NCBI RefSeq assembly: GCF_041103235.1 | Contig: NZ_JBGCUN010000002.1 | Span: 372,001-436,000 of the forward strand | DNA length: 64,000 nt | From: Yoonia sp. R2331 | GTDB lineage: Bacteria > Pseudomonadota > Alphaproteobacteria > Rhodobacterales > Rhodobacteraceae | Direction: 5' to 3' | In this document: positions 34,164 through 43,822 of the stretch, piece after piece | Numbering within the stretch: position 1 is the stretch's first letter | How the letters are laid out: every line of letters begins with the position of its first letter | The notes under the pieces: generated by a model | What the model was told of the DNA's origin: nothing | The model's input: the letters and a program-made list of their open reading frames with translations, nothing else | Database searches by the model: none | Made by a program: the position numbers and the translations under genes

Positions 34164-34264
34164 GATTCAAAGGGGTCACAGATTCGAATTCAGATAGTTC
34201 CGAGTCAAGCGCGTTGTTCGGTTGAAGCGGCCCCAAACCCCTTGCTACGTTGCTCATGCGATTC
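34164..34264 (+). promoter_or_regulatory. Cluster of four GANTC (CcrM) sites upstream of dnaA
   Basis: GANTC occurs at 34164, 34181, 34202 and 34260, four times in 101 bp, where random sequence would give fewer than one. In Caulobacter, CcrM methylation of GANTC in the dnaA promoter ties transcription to replication. The density suggests similar control; the sequence shows only the sites. Confidence 0.5.
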
Positions 34265-34424
34265 ACATCGTTCCGGGGGGGACATGAGGGTTCAGCGTCG
34301 ATAAGAGCGTCCAATTGTGCGGTGTTGCACATGCGACAGACGCCATTGGGATAGCGACGTTGATAGTCTTGCAAGGGTGATTGGCGTATCCGCTGTTTGG
34401 CGGAGCCAAGCAATCCTTGTGTCT

Positions 34425-34561
34425 GCGACAAGTGGGGTTTTGTCCCACTTTCCGTATCTCTCAACCCCGCTTGTCGCGACCTACGCGGCCCTTTTGGCAA
34501 GGGGTCCAGCGGTCGGGGCCTTTGAAGTGGTGGCGGTCCGACCGCCCAACCCTGTGTTGGG
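34425..34561 (+). promoter_or_regulatory. Structured dnaA leader with overlapping stem-loops
   Basis: A 15-bp inverted repeat with one mismatch pairs 34425-34439 with 34463-34477. A competing 7-bp hairpin AAGTGGG-N7-CCCACTT (34430-34450) uses the same left arm. Downstream come GGCGGT-CCG-ACCGCC (34532-34546) and CCCAAC-N5-GTTGGG (34545-34561), which share bases. Mutually exclusive pairing is typical of attenuators or of structured regulator sites; the function is unknown. Confidence 0.45.
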
Positions 34562-34645
34562 CGCATGGTACCGTATTGTCTGCGGAGTGGTGTGGACGTG
34601 GCAGTTTGGGCTGTCAGGCAGGGATTTGGTTTGGAACAGGGCAAG

Positions 34646-35998
34646 ATGACGACAGGTGTGTGGGGACAGGTTCAGCAAGAGCTGAAAGACGGGATGAGTG
34701 GCAATAGTTTCACAAGCTGGATTGCTCCGCTGGAACTCAAAGATCTGAATGGGCAGGTGGCAACTTTTGAAGTCCCAACAGGTTTCATTGGCAACTACGT
34801 GAACCAGAACTTTGGTGACCAGATTCTGTATCAACTCAACAAAGCCGGTCAGGATGTGCAGCGCTTGAAATTTTCAGTTCCCGCCGGGAAACGCGCAGCC
34901 CCTACTGCCGACACAACGGCACAGCCTGCCAAACCTGCCAAGGCCATGTTGGACAATGACATGGGGTCCGCAATCGACCCGCGTTATACTTTCGACAGTT
35001 TTGTCGTCGGCAAACCGAACGAGCTGGCCCACGCTGCGGCGCGCCGCGTGGCCGAGGGCGGCGAGGTGACGTTCAACCCGCTGTTTCTTTACGGCGGCGT
35101 TGGTCTGGGTAAGACCCACCTGATGCATGCCATCGCCAATGAATTGGCCCGCGCGCGTCCCGACTTGAAGGTCCTGTACCTTTCTGCGGAACAATTCATG
35201 TACCGGTTCATCACCGCATTGCGTGACCGCAAGATGATGGAATTCAAGGCGCAGTTGCGCACTGTCGATGTGCTGATGGTTGATGATGTGCAATTCATGG
35301 CGGGCAAGGACAGCACGCAAGAAGAGTTCTTTCACACCTTCAACGCCCTGATCGAGGCACGCAAACAGATCATCCTGTCTGGCGACCGCGCACCGGGTGA
35401 TATGAAAGAAATGGAAGACCGCATTCGCAGCCGCATGCAGTGTGGTCTGGTCGTGGACCTGCACCCGACGGACTATGAATTGCGCCTTGGTGTGTTGCAG
35501 TCCAAAGCCGAGATTCAGGCTGCCAGCTATCCAAATCAAGCCATCGCGCCCGGTGTGCTTGAATTCCTCGCGCATCGCATCACCAGCAACGTGCGTGTTC
35601 TGGAAGGCGCGCTGGTCCGGCTGTTTGCCTTTGCCAGCCTTGTAGACCGCGAGATTACGCTCGAACTTACGCAGGATTGCCTTTCTGACGTCCTGAAAGC
35701 CAATGACCGCAAGGTGACGGTCGAGGAAATCCAGCGCAAGGTGTCTGAGCACTATAACATCCGCCTGTCTGACCTCATTGGACCGAAACGTCTGCGCGCC
35801 TATGCGCGGCCGCGTCAGGTGGCGATGTATCTGTGCAAAACCATGACCAGCCGATCCTTGCCCGACATCGGCCGCCGCTTTGGCAAGCGCGACCACACCA
35901 CTGTCATGCACGGCGTGAAACGGATCGAGGAATTGGCCGCAACAGACAGCCAGATCGCCGATGATCTGGAACTCTTGCGTCGCGCGCTCGAAGAATAG
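34646..35998 (+). CDS. dnaA: DnaA, chromosomal replication initiator
   Basis: DnaA binds oriC and opens the duplex. The 450-residue product has domain I (MTTGVWGQVQQELKD, with FTSWIAPL), a linker, and domain III with Walker A YGGVGLGKTHLMHAIA and Walker B VDVLMVDDVQFMAGK. The domain IV helix-turn-helix ends with the DnaA-box-recognising RDHTTVMHGVKRI. ATG 34646 gives the conserved N-terminus; the frame extends 27 codons upstream without a better start. dnaN follows after 129 nt. Confidence 0.98.
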   Translation: MTTGVWGQVQQELKDGMSGNSFTSWIAPLELKDLNGQVATFEVPTGFIGNYVNQNFGDQILYQLNKAGQDVQRLKFSVPAGKRAAPTADTTAQPAKPAKAMLDNDMGSAIDPRYTFDSFVVGKPNELAHAAARRVAEGGEVTFNPLFLYGGVGLGKTHLMHAIANELARARPDLKVLYLSAEQFMYRFITALRDRKMMEFKAQLRTVDVLMVDDVQFMAGKDSTQEEFFHTFNALIEARKQIILSGDRAPGDMKEMEDRIRSRMQCGLVVDLHPTDYELRLGVLQSKAEIQAASYPNQAIAPGVLEFLAHRITSNVRVLEGALVRLFAFASLVDREITLELTQDCLSDVLKANDRKVTVEEIQRKVSEHYNIRLSDLIGPKRLRAYARPRQVAMYLCKTMTSRSLPDIGRRFGKRDHTTVMHGVKRIEELAATDSQIADDLELLRRALEE

Positions 35999-36018
35999 CG
36001 GCGCGCGCTTGACGGTCT

Positions 36019-36084
36019 TGTCACACTCAGTGACAGTCATTCATGAAAACGCTTGAGCGGGGCGGAGAAACGGTTAGTTTCTCC
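36019..36084 (+). promoter_or_regulatory. Two perfect stem-loops in the dnaN leader
   Basis: TGTCAC-ACTCA-GTGACA (36019-36035) and GGAGAAAC-GGTTA-GTTTCTCC (36064-36084) lie between dnaA and dnaN. The second ends 43 nt before the dnaN ATG and is not followed by a T run. They may modulate read-through or dnaN translation. Confidence 0.35.
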
Positions 36085-36127
36085 CTCCCGACGTTTGCGT
36101 CCGCAAAAGAGAAAAAGGGCAAGGGAC

Positions 36128-37246
36128 ATGAAACTCAGCATCGAACGCGCCAGCCTGCTTAAGGCCGTGGCACAGGCCCAATCTGTCGTTGAGCGGCGCA
36201 ACACGATCCCGATCCTGGCCAATGTGTTAATCGAGGCTGAAGGCGACAGCATCCAGTTCCGCGCAACCGATCTGGATATCGAGGTGGTAGATCGTGCCCC
36301 CGCTAAAGTGGAACGGGCAGGCGCCACAACCGTGTCCGCTGTCACGCTAAACGAAATTGTTCGCAAGCTGCCCGATGGCGCGCTCGTAACACTGACCGAA
36401 GACAGCAACACAGGCCGTTTGACGATCGAGGCGGGCCGCTCGAACTTTTCGCTGGCGACGCTGCCGAAAGAAGATTTCCCGGTCATGGCCTCGTCAGAAT
36501 ACAGCGCCAATTTCTCGGCCGCCGCACCTGTGTTGCGCCGCTTGTTCGATAAGTCGAAATTTGCAATTTCGACCGAAGAGACCCGGTACTATCTGAACGG
36601 CGTCTACATGCATATCGCAGATGGCGAAGGCGGCAAGGTGTTGCGCTGTGTGGCGACGGATGGTCACCGGCTGGCGCGCATTGATGCCGATCTGCCTTCG
36701 GGGGCGGCTGATATGGCCGGTGTGATCGTGCCGCGCAAGACCGTGGGCGAGTTGCGCAAATTGCTGGACGATGACGATATGCAGATCGCGGTGTCGGTGT
36801 CCGAAACCAAAGTGCGGTTTGCAACGCCCGACATCACCTTGACCTCCAAGGTGATCGACGGGACGTTTCCCGACTATACCCGCGTCATTCCAGCCGGAAA
36901 CACGCGCAAATTGGAAGTGGACGCGTCAGAGTTCGCCAAGGCTGTTGACCGTGTCGCCACCGTCAGCTCTGAACGATCCCGCGCGGTGAAACTGCAGTTG
37001 GACGAAGACAAGCTGGTGCTGTCCGTCAACGCACCCGACAGCGGCGCGGCAGAAGAAGAACTGGCCGTCGCTTACGGTGATGAACGGTTGGAAATCGGCT
37101 TTAACGCAAAATACCTTCTTGAAATTGCAAGTCAGGTCGATCGCGAGAACGCCGTGTTCATGTTCAATTCTTCCGGCGATCCGACGCTTATGCGTGAGGG
37201 CAACGACACCAGCGCCGTCTATGTCGTCATGCCAATGCGCGTGTGA
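36128..37246 (+). CDS. dnaN: DnaN, DNA polymerase III beta sliding clamp
   Basis: The 372-residue clamp has the three repeated domains of the family. Examples are the N-terminal MKLSIERASLLKAVAQAQSVVERRNTIPILANVLIEA, the central KTVGELRKLLDDDD, and the C-terminal end AVYVVMPMRV. ATG 36128 has AAGGGA upstream; the open frame extends 25 codons earlier. It dimerises around DNA to tether polymerase. It lies in the dnaA-dnaN-recF order. Confidence 0.98.
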   Translation: MKLSIERASLLKAVAQAQSVVERRNTIPILANVLIEAEGDSIQFRATDLDIEVVDRAPAKVERAGATTVSAVTLNEIVRKLPDGALVTLTEDSNTGRLTIEAGRSNFSLATLPKEDFPVMASSEYSANFSAAAPVLRRLFDKSKFAISTEETRYYLNGVYMHIADGEGGKVLRCVATDGHRLARIDADLPSGAADMAGVIVPRKTVGELRKLLDDDDMQIAVSVSETKVRFATPDITLTSKVIDGTFPDYTRVIPAGNTRKLEVDASEFAKAVDRVATVSSERSRAVKLQLDEDKLVLSVNAPDSGAAEEELAVAYGDERLEIGFNAKYLLEIASQVDRENAVFMFNSSGDPTLMREGNDTSAVYVVMPMRV

Positions 37247-37311
37247 CGGGGCGAAGAACAAGCGGCCTCCGGCGGGCATATTTTTATTCAAAAGAAAGGT
37301 GCTAGCGGGGC

Positions 37312-38424
37312 ATGAGCGGTCTGTTCCTGTCCCGGCTGACCCTGTCGCATTTTCGCAGCCACAAGCGTGCGGTGCTGGATGTTGATCTGCGCCCGGTCGC
37401 GATCTTTGGCCCCAACGGTGCGGGCAAGACCAATCTGATCGAGGCGATATCGCTTCTTTCCCCTGGCCGCGGGATGCGGCGCGCGGGTCTTGCTGACCTG
37501 TCCCGCAGGCCCGAGGTATTGGGGTGGAAAATCACCGCTCAGATCAATGGTGCCCGCCACGTACACGAGGTTGAAACAGGGGCAGAGGCCGGGCAGCCGC
37601 GAACTGTGCGAATTGATGACAAGGCCGCGTCGCAAGTCGCCCTTGGCAGTATCGCGCGCATCCTGTGGCTTGTGCCCGCCATGGACAGGTTATGGATCGA
37701 AGGGGCTGAAGGACGCCGCCGGTTTCTGGATCGCGCCACGCTTTCGTTCCAGCCCAGCCATGCCAGCACTGTTTTGCGCTATGAAAAGGCGATGCGTGAA
37801 CGTAACCGCCTGCTGAAGGACATGGTACGCGACCCCCATTGGTACACCGCTCTCGAAGCGCAAATGGCCGAAGCGGGGGCAGAGATTCACACCAACCGTT
37901 CCGCCACGCTGGGTCACCTCGCGCAAGCACAAGCCGATACCACGACGGCATTCCCGACAGCGGACCTGACCCTCGTGCAGGCGGAAGACGGCGCGCCAAC
38001 AACGCAAGAGGGACTGTGCCGCGCCTTTGCCGATGGCCGTACGCGTGACATGGCGGCAGGGCGGACCCTCACCGGGCCGCACCGTGCTGATCTTGAGGCG
38101 ATCTATGCCAACAAAGGCGTGAATGCCCGCGATTGTTCCACGGGCGAGCAAAAGGCACTGCTGATCAGCCTGATCCTTGCCAATGGGCGCGCGCTGGCCT
38201 CGGATCATGGCGCGCCACCCATCTTGCTGCTTGATGAGGTTGCAGCCCATCTTGATGCCGACCGCCGCGCAGCACTTTATGATGAAATCTGCGCACTTGG
38301 CGCGCAGGCCTGGATGACAGGCACCGGCCCGGAATTGTTTGCGGAACTGGATACGCGGGCGCAATATGCCGAAGTGACTGACACAGACGGCCAATCCACC
38401 ATAACGCAAAGGACCGCCCCATGA
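37312..38424 (+). CDS. recF: RecF, DNA gap-repair ATPase
   Basis: RecF, an SMC-like ABC ATPase, helps load RecA at single-strand gaps. The 370-residue product has Walker A AIFGPNGAGKTNLIEAIS, the RecF signature region STGEQKALLISLILA, and Walker B PPILLLDEVAAHLD. It follows dnaN by 65 nt; that gap carries a CCTCCGGCGGG-ATATTTTTA stretch of the kind often seen at Rhodobacteraceae transcript ends. The stop overlaps the VOC gene by 4 nt, so the five-gene segment downstream starts in the recF operon. Confidence 0.97.
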   Translation: MSGLFLSRLTLSHFRSHKRAVLDVDLRPVAIFGPNGAGKTNLIEAISLLSPGRGMRRAGLADLSRRPEVLGWKITAQINGARHVHEVETGAEAGQPRTVRIDDKAASQVALGSIARILWLVPAMDRLWIEGAEGRRRFLDRATLSFQPSHASTVLRYEKAMRERNRLLKDMVRDPHWYTALEAQMAEAGAEIHTNRSATLGHLAQAQADTTTAFPTADLTLVQAEDGAPTTQEGLCRAFADGRTRDMAAGRTLTGPHRADLEAIYANKGVNARDCSTGEQKALLISLILANGRALASDHGAPPILLLDEVAAHLDADRRAALYDEICALGAQAWMTGTGPELFAELDTRAQYAEVTDTDGQSTITQRTAP

Positions 38425-38861
38425 CCCCGCAACGTGTATCGCTTATCACACTTGGCGTCGCCGACTTGGCACGGTCGCGCAAATTCTACGGTGATCTGGG
38501 CTGGACACCCAAGGATGAGGTTCCGGGACAAGTGGTGTTTTATCAACTGCACGCTTCGGTCCTTGGCCTGTTCGGATTGGCCCCGTTGGCCGCAGATCAG
38601 GGCCGTCCGGATGCAAAGCTGGGCACCGGTGCTGTCACCTTGGCGCAGAATTTCCCCGATGAGGCGGGCGTTGACGCCGCCTATGAAAAGGCGCTGTCTG
38701 TTGGAGCGATGCCGCTGAAAGCACCGGAAAAAGTGTTCTGGGGTGGCTATTCCGGCTATTACGCTGATCCCGACGGCCACGTTTGGGAAGTGGCGTTCAA
38801 CCCGTTCTGGGAACTAGATGAGGAGGGCAGGCAGATCCTGCCGGATACGGATGAAGATTGA
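38421..38861 (+). CDS. VOC-family (glyoxalase/bleomycin-resistance fold) protein
   Basis: The 146-residue protein has the two beta-alpha-beta-beta-beta modules of the VOC fold: RVSLITLGVADLARSRKFYGDLGWTPKDEV, and at the end GYSGYYADPDGHVWEVAFNPFW with the typical DPDGH metal-site motif. It could be a lactoylglutathione lyase relative or a dioxygenase; substrate is not predictable. It is translationally coupled to recF (ATGA) and overlaps the GNAT gene by 11 nt. Confidence 0.85.
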   Translation: MTPQRVSLITLGVADLARSRKFYGDLGWTPKDEVPGQVVFYQLHASVLGLFGLAPLAADQGRPDAKLGTGAVTLAQNFPDEAGVDAAYEKALSVGAMPLKAPEKVFWGGYSGYYADPDGHVWEVAFNPFWELDEEGRQILPDTDED

Positions 38862-39378
38862 ACGGATCGACGAAATCCACCTAACGCCCGAAGACGAGGC
38901 GCGCATTCACACCCTGCTGGTGCGCGCATTTGAAGAGCCGTTCGGCAACCGGTCCTTTCACCAGCAACGCCACCATGTCCGGCTGATTGTGCGCGATGGT
39001 GACGCAATCATCGGGCATATGTCGCTATGCTATCGGTCAATCCGCATGGGCGAAGACCTTCTACCGATAATGGGCTTGGCAGAGGTGGCGACAGACCCGG
39101 ATCATCGCGGCAAGGGCATCGCCAGCGCCCTGATGACGGATGCCATCGCCGAAGCGCGGGGCAGTCAGGCGGTGCATTTCCTGCTGTTTGGTGGTCAGCC
39201 GCTTTATGCCGGGCGCGGTTTTCGGTCGGTTCCAAATACGGTCAAACACACAGCGCTTTATGATGCATGGACGGGCGACGTGCAGGTTGATGACCGTGGC
39301 CACCTGATGGTAATGGAGCTGCGCGATCAGCCTTGGGATGATACAGCGCCCGTGGACCTTTTGGGCTTTTCCTTCTAA
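38851..39378 (+). CDS. GNAT-family N-acetyltransferase
   Basis: The 175-residue product has the GNAT core: a beta4 strand LAEVATDPDHRGKGIASALM with the acetyl-CoA pyrophosphate loop (Q/R-x-x-G-x-G/A as RGKGIA). The C-terminal LYAGRGFRSVP follows. The FHQQRHHVRLIVRDGDAIIGHMSLCYRSI region resembles NodA-like and predicted acyltransferases. ATG 38851 is used; the frame extends 11 codons earlier within the VOC gene. The acceptor is unknown. Confidence 0.85.
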   Translation: MKIERIDEIHLTPEDEARIHTLLVRAFEEPFGNRSFHQQRHHVRLIVRDGDAIIGHMSLCYRSIRMGEDLLPIMGLAEVATDPDHRGKGIASALMTDAIAEARGSQAVHFLLFGGQPLYAGRGFRSVPNTVKHTALYDAWTGDVQVDDRGHLMVMELRDQPWDDTAPVDLLGFSF

Positions 39379-39387
39379 GCCGCGCAC

Positions 39388-40008
39388 ATGACGATCACAT
39401 CCGCCGATATGCTGCTATATGCGGGCGCACTTTTCGTGCTGTTCCTGACCCCCGGTCCGGTCTGGGTGGCTTTGATCGCGCGCACATTGTCGGGCGGGTT
39501 CAACGCGGCCTGGCCGCTGGTTCTGGGTGTTGTCGTCGGCGATGTGCTTTGGCCTTTTCTAGCGATCCTTGGGGTTACCTGGCTGGTCAGCGTTTATGCC
39601 GATTTCATTCTGGTGTTGAAATGGGTCGCCGTACTGACATTTCTGCTGATGGGCTGGCTGGTCATCCGCCATGCGGACAAGACCATCGCCTCTGATACCC
39701 GGCTTACGCGGCCCGGCATGTGGGCAGGGTTCATTGCCGGTTTGGCGGTGATCCTCGGAAATCCCAAGGCGATCCTGTTCTATATGGGTATGTTGCCGGG
39801 CTTTTTTGATCTGACGATGCTGACCTGGGCTGACATCGCGGTGATCTGCTTCTTGTCGCTGATTGTGCCGCTGATGGGGAACCTGACGCTGGCGCTGTTC
39901 ATCGGGCGGGCGCGGGCGCTGCTGACCTCGCCCACAGCGCTTTATCGCACCAATATCGTGTCTGGTAGTTTGCTGATCGGCGTTGCGGTGGTGATCGCGC
40001 TGACCTAG
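39388..40008 (+). CDS. LysE/RhtB-family amino acid exporter
   Basis: The 206-residue membrane protein has about six helices and the family N-terminus LLYAGALFVLFLTPGPVWVALIARTLSGGF with the TPGP motif. The GNPKAILFYMGMLPGFFDLT segment is also characteristic. Members export lysine, homoserine or threonine. It follows the GNAT gene by 9 nt and converges with the TetR gene, overlapping it by 4 nt. Confidence 0.9.
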   Translation: MTITSADMLLYAGALFVLFLTPGPVWVALIARTLSGGFNAAWPLVLGVVVGDVLWPFLAILGVTWLVSVYADFILVLKWVAVLTFLLMGWLVIRHADKTIASDTRLTRPGMWAGFIAGLAVILGNPKAILFYMGMLPGFFDLTMLTWADIAVICFLSLIVPLMGNLTLALFIGRARALLTSPTALYRTNIVSGSLLIGVAVVIALT

Positions 40009-40598
40009 TGCGGCTGCGGCGCAAGCCAGGCGTTCAGGTAAGGGCCCAGCCGCTCATCGATGCCCACCACGCGCGATTCCACCGCGCAGAACGATAGTGC
40101 GACAGTCTGGACCACAAAGGCCTGAATGCCCTCGGCCATCAGTTGCGGGTCAATGTCGCCGCGTAGCGCCTTGCCATGGAGGGGTACGACCCAGTCGATA
40201 AATAGCATGATCTGGTCGATGAAATTCTGCGCGATTGGCCCGATGTTGGCGACTTCCAGTGCGCCGGAATAGCGCATGATCAGGTCAAACGCAGCCCGCT
40301 CAGAGGCGAGGACCCGCACCAGCGGATCGAGTGCAGTGACCAAAGTGGCCGCATCGTGCGGCGCAGGTGCCTCTCTCATCGCGGTGATGGCGGCAGTCAG
40401 GTCTTCGGCGATCAAGGCCTCCATCAGGGCATCCTTGTCGCGGAAATGGGCAAAGAACGTGCCTTTGGCGACACCTGCGCGGATCACAACCTCTTCCACC
40501 CGCATCTGGGCATAGCTGCCGTCGGCCACAATCGCCTTGGCCGCCGCCAAAAGGCGGTTGTGCGTGTCGATTCTGCGTTGTTGCGGTGCGCGGGCCAT
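40005..40598 (-). CDS. TetR-family transcriptional repressor
   Basis: The 197-residue product has an N-terminal TetR helix-turn-helix (LLAAAKAIVADGSYAQMRVEEVVIRAGVAKGTFFAHFRDKDALMEALI, residues about 17-63) and a helical ligand-binding domain. It is divergent from a flavodoxin-fold reductase. Three copies of one operator lie between them, two near its own promoter, so autorepression and control of the reductase are likely. The -10 box ends 5 nt before the ATG, suggesting a leaderless message. Confidence 0.92.
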   Translation of the reverse strand: MARAPQQRRIDTHNRLLAAAKAIVADGSYAQMRVEEVVIRAGVAKGTFFAHFRDKDALMEALIAEDLTAAITAMREAPAPHDAATLVTALDPLVRVLASERAAFDLIMRYSGALEVANIGPIAQNFIDQIMLFIDWVVPLHGKALRGDIDPQLMAEGIQAFVVQTVALSFCAVESRVVGIDERLGPYLNAWLAPQPH

Positions 40599-40603
40599 GC
40601 CGT

Positions 40604-40631
40604 CTTATAGCATTAAAATGACCGTGGTCAA
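40604..40631 (-). promoter_or_regulatory. Promoter of the tetR gene
   Basis: On the minus strand, TTGACC (40631-40626), a 16-nt spacer and TATAAG (40609-40604) form a good sigma-70-type promoter. The -35 box lies in operator copy 1. Transcription should start at or next to the ATG. Confidence 0.6.
40619..40630 (+). promoter_or_regulatory. TetR operator, copy 1
   Basis: TGACCGTGGTCA is a 12-bp dyad (TGACC-GT-GGTCA) overlapping the -35 box of tetR. Identical or inverted copies are at 40642 and 40673. Confidence 0.7.
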
Positions 40632-40641
40632 AAATTGTAAT

Positions 40642-40653
40642 TGACCGTGGTCA
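40642..40653 (+). promoter_or_regulatory. TetR operator, copy 2
   Basis: TGACCGTGGTCA is identical to copy 1, with centres 23 bp apart. It overlaps a TTGACC (40641-40646) that may be the -35 box of the reductase promoter (candidate -10 CATTAA at 40665-40670). Confidence 0.7.
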
Positions 40654-40672
40654 CTTTTTGAGTGCATTAAAG

Positions 40673-40684
40673 TGACCACGGTCA
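40673..40684 (+). promoter_or_regulatory. TetR operator, copy 3
   Basis: TGACCACGGTCA is the exact reverse complement of copies 1 and 2. It lies just downstream of the presumed reductase -10 box and would block transcription start. Confidence 0.7.
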
Positions 40685-40701
40685 ATTTAAGGAATCACAC
40701 C

Positions 40702-41295
40702 ATGACACCGCGCAAAATTCTTGTCCTGAACGGGCATCCCGGCGAACGTTCGCTTTCGCAATTGTTCGCCAATACTTACGCGGCCTCCGCCACGGCTGCG
40801 GGCCACGACGTACAAACCGTCGACCTTGCCGATCTGGACTTTGATCCGGACTTTGGCGGTGGCGGCTACCACGACCACAAACCGCTTGAACCCGACCTTC
40901 AGGACTTCACGGCCAAGCTGCAGTGGGCCGATCACTTCGTGCTCGCGCTGCCGATGTGGTGGGGCTCGATGCCAGCGAAGTTGAAGGGTCTCTTTGACCG
41001 CACCTTTCTGCCGGGTGTCACCTTTGACACGCGCAACAAGACCAAGCTGGGCCTTCCCGCGCCCTTGCTGACAGGTCGGACGGCACAGTTGATCGTCACC
41101 GCAGACACACCGATGTGGGCGTTGCGGATGCTTTACAGCCGCGCGATGCTGCACATGATGCACGGGCAAATCCTAAAATTCGTTGGCATGAAACCCCGCA
41201 AACCGCTGTGGTTTGCGGGCGCGACGGACGCGAAATCCGACCAGATCGACAAGTGGATCGCAGCTGTGAAATTTGCAGCAACTGCAGCCGCTTGA
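40702..41295 (+). CDS. NAD(P)H-dependent quinone reductase (flavodoxin-like fold)
   Basis: The 197-residue product starts KILVLNGHPGERSLSQLFANTYAASA, a strand-loop-helix FMN/FAD site of the MdaB/KefF/NQO1-type family, and has ADHFVLALPMWWGSMPAKLKGLFDRTFLPGVTF, its flavin-binding PMWW motif. It reduces quinones or electrophiles, often under control of a TetR repressor that senses quinone-like compounds; the divergent TetR gene with three operators fits. ATG 40702 has AAGGA 8 nt upstream. Confidence 0.9.
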   Translation: MTPRKILVLNGHPGERSLSQLFANTYAASATAAGHDVQTVDLADLDFDPDFGGGGYHDHKPLEPDLQDFTAKLQWADHFVLALPMWWGSMPAKLKGLFDRTFLPGVTFDTRNKTKLGLPAPLLTGRTAQLIVTADTPMWALRMLYSRAMLHMMHGQILKFVGMKPRKPLWFAGATDAKSDQIDKWIAAVKFAATAAA

Positions 41296-41309
41296 CATCG
41301 GGCCACACG

Positions 41310-41348
41310 TCACGTCCGAAACCACAAAATGTGGGGCTTCGGGCGTGA
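41310..41348 (+). terminator. Long hairpin between the reductase gene and gyrB
   Basis: Three helical segments stack: TCACG/CGTGA, CCGAA/TTCGG and CCACA/TGTGG with loop AAA, plus one T-G pair and a 1x3 internal loop. It starts 15 nt after the reductase stop. No T run follows, and its right arm overlaps the gyrB -35 box. It may be a terminator or a supercoiling-sensitive element. Confidence 0.45.
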
Positions 41349-41373
41349 CAATCCCCCTGAAAAACCATATATT
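41345..41373 (+). promoter_or_regulatory. gyrB promoter
   Basis: GTGACA (41345-41350), a 17-nt spacer and TATATT (41368-41373) match sigma-70 consensus at 5 of 6 positions each. The predicted start lies about 20 nt before the gyrB ATG, near an AACAGGAA ribosome-binding site. Confidence 0.65.
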
Positions 41374-41383
41374 TAGCGGGTAA

Positions 41384-43819
<2,436 letters not shown>

Positions 43820-43822
43820 GCC

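Larger units (their letters stand above)
34059..34645. other. rpsT-dnaA intergenic region (587 nt)
   Basis: It holds the rpsT terminator, the GANTC cluster and the stem-loops listed separately. I found no clear DnaA box (TTATCCACA-like) and no AT-rich unwinding element, so it does not look like an oriC. A long antisense open frame across it lacks credible coding features. The dnaA promoter is probably here but no confident -35/-10 pair is visible. Confidence 0.6.

Noticed and set aside
34099-34644. A 181-codon antisense open frame across the rpsT-dnaA gap
   Set aside because: It ends inside the rpsT terminator, starts at the dnaA start codon region, has no ribosome-binding site or recognisable family, and its Arg/Pro-rich composition is typical of a noncoding frame in GC-rich DNA.
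34059-34645. Chromosomal replication origin next to dnaA
   Set aside because: No TTATCCACA-like DnaA box cluster or AT-rich unwinding element is visible. In many alphaproteobacteria oriC is not beside dnaA.
34875-36040. A 388-codon open frame antisense to dnaA
   Set aside because: It is a complementary-strand shadow; dnaA on the plus strand is complete and highly conserved.
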